A DNA stretch of 33,399 nt from Actinomadura rubrisoli. Lineage in GTDB: Bacteria; Actinomycetota; Actinomycetes; Streptosporangiales; Streptosporangiaceae. The notes beneath the pieces were generated by a model that was not told the DNA's origin, did not search any database, and saw only the letters and a list, made by a program, of their open reading frames with translations. Both the position numbers and the translations under genes were made by a program. Shown here piece by piece: positions 16,097-22,602 of the stretch (positions are counted from its first letter, which is position 1; the number at the start of each line of letters is the position of its first letter). The stretch lies in contig NZ_SMKU01000064.1 in the NCBI RefSeq assembly GCF_004349215.1, positions 1 to 33,399 on the forward strand, read 5' to 3'.

Positions 16097-16729
16097 TCAG
16101 GTGGGGGACAGGCCGGCGGCCAGGAGGGCGAACGCGTGGTCGGCGGCGGCCAGCGCGTCCGGATGGGCGTCGTCGGCGCTCCGGCCCGCGTCGAGGCGCC
16201 GCCAGTTGTCCCTTGCCAGGACGCGGGTCACGGCGACGATCTGGGCGGCGGCCAGGCGCGCGGTCAGATCGTCCATGCCGGCCGTGGGGTGCTCGGCGAG
16301 CGCGGCCGCCAGCGCCTCCTCCTCACGGTCGGAGTGCTGGGACAGGCGCGCCAGAAGGCTCGGTGTCGAGAACACCATCCGGTGGTAGCCGAGGACCTCG
16401 GGGTGGTCGTTGAGCCCGGTCACGGCGTCGCGTCCGGTGAGGGCACCGGTGAAGTGACGGTGCAGCGCGTCCAGTGGCGGGGCGCCGGGGGCGGCGCGCA
16501 CCACCCGGGCGTACTCGTCGCGGTGGTCGGTGATCCGGTGGAGGACGAGGTCCTCCTTGCCGGCGAAGTACTTGAACAGTGTCGGCTTGGAGACCCCGGC
16601 CGCTGCGGCGACATCGGCGACCGGCACCCGGTCGAAGCCGTGCTTCAGGAACAGCGCAATCGCCGCGTCCGAGATCGCCTGATGGGTGCGGGTCTTCTTG
16701 CGCTCGCGCAGTCCCGTGTCGCCGACCAT
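16097..16729 (-). CDS. TetR-family regulator divergent from helR
   Basis: A 210-residue TetR-type protein. The N-terminal helix-turn-helix is at about residues 12-58 (AISDAAIALFLKHGFDRVPVADVAAAAGVSKPTLFKYFAGKEDL). The C-terminal helical domain is of the AcrR type and its ligand is unknown. It is convergent with the preceding tetR gene and divergent from helR, with only about 100 bp between start codons. That gap holds two short TTAAC palindromes, which makes it the likely regulator of helR and of itself (inference). Confidence 0.88.
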   Translation of the reverse strand: MVGDTGLRERKKTRTHQAISDAAIALFLKHGFDRVPVADVAAAAGVSKPTLFKYFAGKEDLVLHRITDHRDEYARVVRAAPGAPPLDALHRHFTGALTGRDAVTGLNDHPEVLGYHRMVFSTPSLLARLSQHSDREEEALAAALAEHPTAGMDDLTARLAAAQIVAVTRVLARDNWRRLDAGRSADDAHPDALAAADHAFALLAAGLSPT

Positions 16730-16753
16730 GCCGCCGAGCGTAGCACCGCAGCC

Positions 16754-16766
16754 TTAACTCGGTTAA
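16754..16766. promoter_or_regulatory. Candidate operator 1, tetR/helR intergenic
   Basis: TTAACTCGGTTAA: TTAAC and GTTAA are exact inverted arms around a 3-bp centre. It is AT-rich inside a very GC-rich region and lies about 34 bp (centre to centre) from the related site at 16788-16800. Confidence 0.6.
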
Positions 16767-16775
16767 TATTTGGGC

Positions 16776-16803
16776 TCGACATCTAAATTAACTGAGTTAA
16801 GGT
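16776..16803 (+). promoter_or_regulatory. Predicted helR promoter
   Basis: TCGACA at 16776-16781, a 16-bp spacer and TAAGGT at 16798-16803. Transcription would start near 16810, about 20 nt before the GTG start. Operator 2 lies inside this promoter, so repressor binding would exclude RNA polymerase. Confidence 0.5.
16788..16800. promoter_or_regulatory. Candidate operator 2, tetR/helR intergenic
   Basis: TTAACTGAGTTAA: TTAACT and AGTTAA are exact inverted arms around one central base. It shares the TTAACT...GTTAA design of operator 1 and overlaps the predicted helR -10 element. Confidence 0.65.
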
Positions 16804-16830
16804 TTGGTGGGCGAACGGGGAGGCGGCTTG

Positions 16831-18885
16831 GTGATCGACGGCGAGATGGAAGCGGAACGCGCATACGCGGAGGCCGCACGGGACGGGCTTGGGCGCATGG
16901 TCGAGGCGGCGCGCCGCCAGGTGGTGATCGGTGAGGGGGCGGGCGCCGACCGGTACGCCCTCGAATCGCTCGGACGGTTGCTGAAGAGCCGCGCCAAGCA
17001 ACTCGCGGAGGAGCCCGGCGGTCCGCCGTTCTTCGGACGGCTCGACTTCGGCGCGGACGACGCCGACCACGGTGGCAACAGGTACTACATCGGGCGCCGT
17101 CACATCTCCGGCGGTCCCGAGCGTCCGCCGCTGGTCCTCGACTGGCGGGCACCGGTCGCCCGGACGTTCTACCAGGCGAGCACCGGTGAGCCGCAGGGCG
17201 TGGCCGTGCGCCGCAGGTTCGGCTGGGACCTGGTCGGCTCGGACGTCCGGCCTGGCCCGGCCGTCCGGCCTGGCCCGGCCGTCCTGACCGGCTTCGAGGA
17301 CGAGCGGCTCGACCAGGGCGGGGACCTCCGGCGCAGCCGCATCCTGGACGCGGAGATCGAGCGTCCCAGGCAAGGCCCGATGCGCGACATCGTCGCGACG
17401 ATCCAGCCCGAGCAGGACGACCTCGTCCGCGCGGGCCTGGACGAATCGATCTGCGTGCAGGGCGCGCCTGGCACGGGCAAGACGGCCGTGGGGCTGCACC
17501 GTGCGGCGTTCCTCCTGTACAGCCATCGCAAGCGCCTGGAACGGACCGGAGTGCTCATAGTCGGGCCCAACCCCGCGTTCCTGCGTTACATCTCCGCCGT
17601 GCTGCCGACGCTGGGCGAGGCCGACGTGGAGCAGACCACACTGGACGGCCTTCTGAGCCGCACGCACGTCCGCGCCCAGGACACCGAAACGGCGGCCATC
17701 GTCAAGCACGATGCACGGATGGCGGAGGTCCTTCACCGGGCGCTGTACGCGCGCGTGGCCGTCCCGGAAGAGACGCTCGTCGTTCCGGACGGCGCCTACC
17801 GCTGGCGGATCGCGCCCGAAGAACTGTCCGCGCTCGTCGGTGACGTCCGTGGCGAGCAAGTGCCGTATGGGACGGGACGTGAGCGCGTGCGGTCCCGCGT
17901 CGTGGCGCTGTTGCGGCGGCAGGCGGAGCGGCGTGGCCGTCCGGTGAACGGAGCGTGGCAGCGGAACATCGGCCGGAGCCCGGCCGTCGCAGCCTTCCTG
18001 GACCACGCATGGCCGCGAGTGAAGCCGGAGGAGTTGGTCGCGGCGCTGCTCAGCGGCGGACCGATGCTCGCCCAGGCGGCCGCCGGTGTGCTGACCGGCG
18101 AGGAACAGGCGGCGCTCCAGTGGGACCGTCCCCGATCGGCGAAGTCGGCGTGCTGGTCGGCGGCCGACGCCGTGCTCGTGGACGAGGCCGCCGGACTGAT
18201 CGAGTCGGGCCACGGCATGGGCCACGTCATCGTGGACGAGGCGCAGGACCTGTCGCCGATGCAGTGCCGGGTCGTCGCACGGCGCGGCGGCCACGGATCG
18301 CTCACTGTCCTCGGCGACCTGGCGCAGGGCACCACGCCCTGGGCCGCGCAAGACTGGGACGGGCAGCTCGCGCACCTGGGCGTGCCCAAGGCGCGGATCG
18401 TCCCGCTGACGGACGGGTTCCGCGTGCCGGGGGCCGTCGTGGCGCTGGCCAACCGGCTCCTGGAGGCGCTGGACGTGGACGTCCCGCCCGGACGGTCCGT
18501 GCGCGGCGACGGCGAACTGCGGTTCCTCAAGGCGAGCACCCTGGCGGAGGGCGTCGTGACCGCCGTGCGGCGCGCGCTCGCACAGGACGGCGCGATCGGT
18601 GTGATCTGCGCCGACGCCGCGCTGACGGCACTGGACGAGGCACTGCGCGCGGCCGGGTTCGAGCCCGGCGAGGCGGGCGAGGCCGGTGGCGGGGCGCGGG
18701 TGGCGCTGGTGCCGATCGGGCTCGCCAAGGGCCTGGAGTACGACCACGTGGTCGTCGCGGAGCCCGCACAGATCGCCGGGGACGGGACGCGCGGGCTCAA
18801 CCGCCTCTACGTGGCCCTCACACGCGCCGTGTCACGGCTCGACATCGTCCACGCCCGCCCACTCCCAGCGCTCCTCGCGGACTAG
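16831..18885 (+). CDS. helR: RNA polymerase recycling motor ATPase HelR (HelD-like)
   Basis: A 684-residue UvrD/Rep-like superfamily 1 ATPase of the actinobacterial HelD/HelR type. These proteins insert arms into RNA polymerase and release stalled or rifamycin-bound enzyme. Seen here: an N-terminal helical arm, the family block LDWRAPVARTFYQA (about 110-125), Walker A GAPGTGKT (about 211-218), Walker B VDEAQDLSPMQ (about 468), motif III TVLGDLAQGT, and C-terminal motifs GLEYDHVVV and LYVALTRAVSRL. GTG 16831 is chosen because GGGGAGG sits seven bases upstream; an in-frame TTG at 16804 is less likely. A perfect 18-bp duplication (17245-17280) gives VRPGPA twice. Relatives confer rifampicin tolerance. 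A divergent TetR gene and two palindromes suggest repressor control. Confidence 0.9.
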   Translation: MIDGEMEAERAYAEAARDGLGRMVEAARRQVVIGEGAGADRYALESLGRLLKSRAKQLAEEPGGPPFFGRLDFGADDADHGGNRYYIGRRHISGGPERPPLVLDWRAPVARTFYQASTGEPQGVAVRRRFGWDLVGSDVRPGPAVRPGPAVLTGFEDERLDQGGDLRRSRILDAEIERPRQGPMRDIVATIQPEQDDLVRAGLDESICVQGAPGTGKTAVGLHRAAFLLYSHRKRLERTGVLIVGPNPAFLRYISAVLPTLGEADVEQTTLDGLLSRTHVRAQDTETAAIVKHDARMAEVLHRALYARVAVPEETLVVPDGAYRWRIAPEELSALVGDVRGEQVPYGTGRERVRSRVVALLRRQAERRGRPVNGAWQRNIGRSPAVAAFLDHAWPRVKPEELVAALLSGGPMLAQAAAGVLTGEEQAALQWDRPRSAKSACWSAADAVLVDEAAGLIESGHGMGHVIVDEAQDLSPMQCRVVARRGGHGSLTVLGDLAQGTTPWAAQDWDGQLAHLGVPKARIVPLTDGFRVPGAVVALANRLLEALDVDVPPGRSVRGDGELRFLKASTLAEGVVTAVRRALAQDGAIGVICADAALTALDEALRAAGFEPGEAGEAGGGARVALVPIGLAKGLEYDHVVVAEPAQIAGDGTRGLNRLYVALTRAVSRLDIVHARPLPALLAD
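17245..17280 (+). repeat. Perfect 18-bp tandem duplication inside helR
   Basis: Two identical units, GTCCGGCCTGGCCCGGCC, lie head to tail in frame and encode VRPGPA twice, in the segment between the family block near residue 115 and the Walker A motif. Confidence 0.95.
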
Positions 18886-18930
18886 GAGCGCGGCGATGGG
18901 GGGCGTCAGGCGGGCGATGAGGGCGGGTCG

Positions 18931-19791
18931 TCAGGCGAAGGTGCGCTGGAACGCGGCGTGCCTCGGCGCGCCCTTGGCGGTGTCCCAGACCGCGAACACG
19001 ACGTGCTCGAACCGGTTCCCGAACTCCCCGTCCGGACGGAGAAGCCCGGCGAACGCTTCGGCGACCTCGGTGGGCTCGTTGCGGAACACGCCACAGCCCC
19101 AGGCACCCAGGACGAGCCGCCGGTGCCCGTTCACCAGCGCCACGGCGAGGACCTTGCGGGCCCGTGCGCGCAGAACCTCGGGGACCCGCTCGGCCACGGC
19201 GGAGTCGCGGATCGCGCCGCGGTTCGGGGCGGGCGAGGTCAGGAACGCGATTTCGTACGGCTCCTCCAGCAGCAGCCCCGCGTCGTCCCGGAACACCGGC
19301 ACGTCCGGCGAGTAGATCATGTGGTCGCTGTAGAGCAGGTCGCCCTGGGCGCGGTGGAAGTCGTAGAACTCCCTGGCCGTGAGAAGCGACGTGTACAGCG
19401 CGGACGAGCGGGCCAGCCCCTCCTCCTGGGCGTGCGCACCGTTCAGGAACCCGCCTCCGGGGTTCTTGGCAGAGGCGAAGTTGAGCGCCAGCGGGACCGC
19501 GCCTGGCCCGCACAACCGCCGCGCGGCGGCCAGGGTGATCTCTTCGGTGACCTCGATGCGCGTCCCTGCGGCGTCGCCGGTGCGCGTCGTCTGGGCGGAG
19601 CCGGACTCGGCCTCAGGAAGGCGCTTGAGGAGGCGGTCCAGGTCGTGGGGACGGTACAGGACGGTGCCCTGCACAGCGCGCTCGATGCTGCGGGAGATCG
19701 AGACCGTGCGGCCTGAGGGGGCCGGGTAGTCGCCGCGTTCGAGGATGGCCACGGTCTCCTGGGCGGTCGTCCGGCGGGGGTGTCTGCTCAT
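18931..19791 (-). CDS. TIGR02452 family protein, microbial PARG-like
   Basis: A 286-residue protein of the TIGR02452/DUF2263 family, related to poly(ADP-ribose) glycohydrolase and macrodomains. The N-terminal part (SRHPRRTTAQETVAILERG) matches the usual start. The key signature is ASAKNPGGGFLNGAHAQEE at about residues 105-123. It combines the glycine-rich phosphate loop with the QEE that in PARG carries the catalytic glutamate. A later block LGAWGCGVFRN is also conserved. The predicted role is removal of ADP-ribose from proteins or nucleic acids. The start ATG 19791 is set by family length; an upstream-extended frame to 20010 has no support. It is convergent with helR, 45 bp apart. Confidence 0.85.
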   Translation of the reverse strand: MSRHPRRTTAQETVAILERGDYPAPSGRTVSISRSIERAVQGTVLYRPHDLDRLLKRLPEAESGSAQTTRTGDAAGTRIEVTEEITLAAARRLCGPGAVPLALNFASAKNPGGGFLNGAHAQEEGLARSSALYTSLLTAREFYDFHRAQGDLLYSDHMIYSPDVPVFRDDAGLLLEEPYEIAFLTSPAPNRGAIRDSAVAERVPEVLRARARKVLAVALVNGHRRLVLGAWGCGVFRNEPTEVAEAFAGLLRPDGEFGNRFEHVVFAVWDTAKGAPRHAAFQRTFA

Positions 19792-19922
19792 GTCACCCCG
19801 GATTGTCCCGGCCCGGGGGAGCGCCCCGCAAACCGTTTTCGCGGTCGTCCCGGCACCCTTCGTGATCGCTGCGGCGGGCGTCCAACATATGGGGATTTGC
19901 CTCTTACCTGCGCATTGTCGGG

Positions 19923-19934
19923 AAATGATCATTT
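19923..19934. promoter_or_regulatory. 12-bp AT-rich palindrome upstream of the DUF3152 gene
   Basis: AAATGATCATTT is a perfect palindrome within the near-palindrome GGAAATGATCATTTTCC, in the divergent gap between the PARG-like and DUF3152 genes. It is a possible regulator site; no cognate regulator is adjacent. Confidence 0.4.
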
Positions 19935-19966
19935 TCCGGATGCTTTCTGGCATGCTGTGCACCGCC

Positions 19967-21049
19967 ATGCAGCCGCCTCCAAGATCGCGTTCAGGCCGCC
20001 GCCGGGCCACGTCCCATCGAAGGGGCGCCCGGCCGTCGCCCGCGCCTCAGCCGCCACCGCCGCCACCGCCGCCCCCGGGCGTGCCGCTCCCCGGTGCGCC
20101 GCCACCGGGGCCGGTCCGTCCCGGCCAGTACGATCCGGCCGGTTACGCGGCGCCGGGATACGGCGAATACGACCCGCCACACGCTTACGAGGGCGCACCC
20201 GGGCCCGCCGGTCACGGATCCGGCACGGTCAAGGGAATCAGCGACGACCTCGACCGTGAGTTCGAGGGCGCCCGGCGGACACGTCGGCGAGGCGCCATCG
20301 TCGGCATCACAGCCCTCGTCGCGCTGGTCGCCCTCGGACTCGGCGGGTTGCTTTTCTGGTACGCCACACCCGGCTCCAAGCCCGCCCCTTCGTCGCCCCA
20401 GGGCGCCCCGGACACGAGGCGGGGAAGGGCCGATTCCGAGCCGTCCGACCCGCCCATCATCCAGCCGAAGAGCCCGCCCTACATCCCCGCCACGGGGACC
20501 GGGAAGTTCATCGGTCCGGCGGCTGCCGGCCGGGTGCACGGACGCGGCAAGCTCATGCGGTACATGGTCGAGGTAGAGGGCGGTCTTCGCCAGAACCCCA
20601 GGAGATTCGCGGACGGCGTCGACAAGATACTGGCCGACCCGCGCGGCTGGACGGCCGGCGGGAAATGGTCGTTCCGCCGTGTCGACTCCGGCCCGTACGA
20701 CTTCGTGGTGCGGCTCGCCTCGCCCGGCACCGTCGACAAGATCTGCGGCGCGTACGGGATGGAGACCGAGGGCAAGGTCAACTGCAGCGCGGGCAAGCAG
20801 GTCATGGTGAACCTGAAGCGCTGGCTGCTGCTGACGACCTACTACCAGGGCCAGCCCGACCACTACCACGCGCTGACCATCAACCACGAGGTCGGCCACC
20901 GCCTCGGTATCGGCCACATGACGTGCCCGGGGAAGGGACGTCCCGCGCCCGTCATGCAGCAGCAGATCTTCGGCCTGAAGGGCTGCAAGATCAACGGATG
21001 GCCGTACGACCGCCGCGGGCACTTCCTGTCCGGGCCGTCCGTGCCCTGA
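19967..21049 (+). CDS. DUF3152 protein: proline-rich, single TM, metalloprotease-like motif
   Basis: About 360 residues. A basic and proline-rich cytoplasmic N-terminus (a run of nine prolines) is followed by one transmembrane helix at about residues 108-133 (VGITALVALVALGLGGLLFW), a low-complexity linker and an extracytoplasmic DUF3152 domain from about 175 to the end. The domain contains NHEVGHRLGIGH near residue 305, an HExxHxxxxxH zinc-binding pattern like metzincin proteases, with several nearby cysteines. Proteolytic activity is inferred, not established for this family. ATG 19967 is used; in-frame ATGs at 19940 and 19952 are alternatives, and none has a clear ribosome binding site. Confidence 0.82.
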   Translation: MQPPPRSRSGRRRATSHRRGARPSPAPQPPPPPPPPPGVPLPGAPPPGPVRPGQYDPAGYAAPGYGEYDPPHAYEGAPGPAGHGSGTVKGISDDLDREFEGARRTRRRGAIVGITALVALVALGLGGLLFWYATPGSKPAPSSPQGAPDTRRGRADSEPSDPPIIQPKSPPYIPATGTGKFIGPAAAGRVHGRGKLMRYMVEVEGGLRQNPRRFADGVDKILADPRGWTAGGKWSFRRVDSGPYDFVVRLASPGTVDKICGAYGMETEGKVNCSAGKQVMVNLKRWLLLTTYYQGQPDHYHALTINHEVGHRLGIGHMTCPGKGRPAPVMQQQIFGLKGCKINGWPYDRRGHFLSGPSVP

Positions 21050-21105
21050 CTCCCCCCGGGGAAAATGAATGGGGAGGGACGGGTTCGTTCCGCCACACTC
21101 AAGAC

Positions 21106-22602
21106 GTGCTTCTGACGATCACGACGACCCTGGACCAGGCGACCGACCTGGGCTTCCTCCTGCACAAGCACCCCGACCGGGTGCTGCGGTTCGAGCAGTC
21201 CTTCGGCACGGCGCACGTCTTCTACCCCGACGCGAGCGAGCATCGCTGCACGGCCGCGCTGCTGCTGGACGTCGACCCGATCAAGCTCGTGCGGACGCGG
21301 GGCAGAGGCACGCCGGACTTCTCACTCGGCCAGTACGTGAACGACCGTCCGTACGCGGCGTCCTCGCTGCTGGCGTCCGCGATGGCGAATGTCTTCCGCA
21401 CCGCCATGCGCGGCCGGTGCAACGCCCGTCCGGAACTGCCCGAGACCCCCATCCCGCTCGAAATCGTGCTTCCGGCGCTGCCGTGTAGGGGCGGCCCCGA
21501 ACAGGCCGCGCGCTTCTTCGCGCCGCTGGGCTGGACGGTGTCGGCCGTCCCCGTCCCGCTGGACCCGGAGTTCGGCGAGTGGGGCGACTCCCGGTACGTG
21601 ACGCTGACGCTCACCGGCGCCATGCGCCTCTCGGACGCGCTCAACCAGCTGTACGTGCTGCTGCCCGTTCTGGACGATGCCAAGCACTACTGGCTCGCGC
21701 TCGACGAGGTCGACAAGCTCATCAGGGCGGGCGAGGGCTGGCTGGCCACACACCCGGACCGCGGCGCCATCACCCGCCGCTACCTGGCGAACCGGCGCGG
21801 GCTCGTCCGCGCCGCACTGGGACGCCTGGCGGACGCAGAGGGCGCCCCAGAGGACGCACTCGACCCCGTCGAAGTCGAAGAGGAACCCACCCAGGCCACT
21901 GCCGGAGCCGCCACCGGGACCGCCACAGACTCCGCTACCGGAGCCGCTACAGGCGCCGCTACCGAGGCCGTTCAGGCGGAGCCAGAGGAGTCGCCGGTCG
22001 GCTCGCTGGCCGAGCGGCGCGTCCAGGCGGTGCTGCAGGCGCTCCGCGACGAGAACGCCCACCGCGTCATCGACCTTGGCTGCGGCTCCGGGAACCTGCT
22101 CTCGCGACTCCTCCAGGACGGCTTCTTCAGCGAGATCGCCGGCATGGACGTCTCCTACCGTGCGCTGGGCCTGGCCTGGCGGCGACTCCGGTGGGACCCG
22201 CAGCAGCGCAAGGAGAACGACCGCGTCCGGGACGTCTTCCAGGGCGCGCTGACCTACGCCGACGAACGGTTCAGCGGATACGAGGCAGCCGTGCTGATGG
22301 AGGTCATCGAGCACATCGATCCGCCAAGGCTCAGCGCGGTGGAGCGGGTGGTGTTCGGCCATGCGGCCCCCCGCGCGGTCGTCGTGACGACGCCGAACGC
22401 CGAGCACAACGTCCGCTACGAGGGTCTGGCGCCGGGGACGATGCGTCACCCGGACCACCGCTTCGAATGGACCCGCGCCGAGTTCCGCGAGTGGGCGGGA
22501 CGGGTCGCCGCCGCGCACGGCTACAGCGTCCGCTACGTATCCGTCGGTGACGACGACCCTGAGGTCGGCGCTCCGACGCAGATGGGGGTGTTCACCCGAT
22601 GA
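21106..22602 (+). CDS. hen1: Hen1: RNA 3'-terminal 2'-O-methyltransferase
   Basis: A 498-residue bacterial Hen1. The N-terminal half (residues 1-250, starting LLTITTTLDQATDLGFLLHKHP) is the conserved Hen1-specific domain. The C-terminal half is a SAM-dependent methyltransferase: RVIDLGCGSGNLL at about 319 binds SAM, and the Mn2+ site is in MEVIEHID (about 398) with a later TTPNAEHN. It methylates the 2'-OH of the 3'-terminal nucleotide of a cleaved RNA before Pnkp ligates it, so the repaired RNA resists re-cleavage. An Ala/Thr/Gly-rich linker of about 25 residues (near 262-290) separates the halves. The GTG at 21106 matches the family start, though no ribosome binding site is evident. It overlaps pnkp by four bases (ATGA). 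Confidence 0.94.
   Translation: MLLTITTTLDQATDLGFLLHKHPDRVLRFEQSFGTAHVFYPDASEHRCTAALLLDVDPIKLVRTRGRGTPDFSLGQYVNDRPYAASSLLASAMANVFRTAMRGRCNARPELPETPIPLEIVLPALPCRGGPEQAARFFAPLGWTVSAVPVPLDPEFGEWGDSRYVTLTLTGAMRLSDALNQLYVLLPVLDDAKHYWLALDEVDKLIRAGEGWLATHPDRGAITRRYLANRRGLVRAALGRLADAEGAPEDALDPVEVEEEPTQATAGAATGTATDSATGAATGAATEAVQAEPEESPVGSLAERRVQAVLQALRDENAHRVIDLGCGSGNLLSRLLQDGFFSEIAGMDVSYRALGLAWRRLRWDPQQRKENDRVRDVFQGALTYADERFSGYEAAVLMEVIEHIDPPRLSAVERVVFGHAAPRAVVVTTPNAEHNVRYEGLAPGTMRHPDHRFEWTRAEFREWAGRVAAAHGYSVRYVSVGDDDPEVGAPTQMGVFTR

Noticed and set aside
16730..16830. Rifamycin-associated element upstream of helR
   Set aside because: I searched by eye for the GC-rich inverted repeat described in Streptomyces and saw only AT-rich TTAAC palindromes.
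18931..20010. Longer version of the PARG-like protein starting at 20010
   Set aside because: The extra N-terminus crosses the divergent promoter region and overlaps the DUF3152 gene start; the family begins at the Met at 19791.
21050..21105. Rho-independent terminator between the DUF3152 gene and hen1
   Set aside because: Only short C/G runs (TCCCC/GGGGA) can pair; no stable stem like that at 25202-25231.
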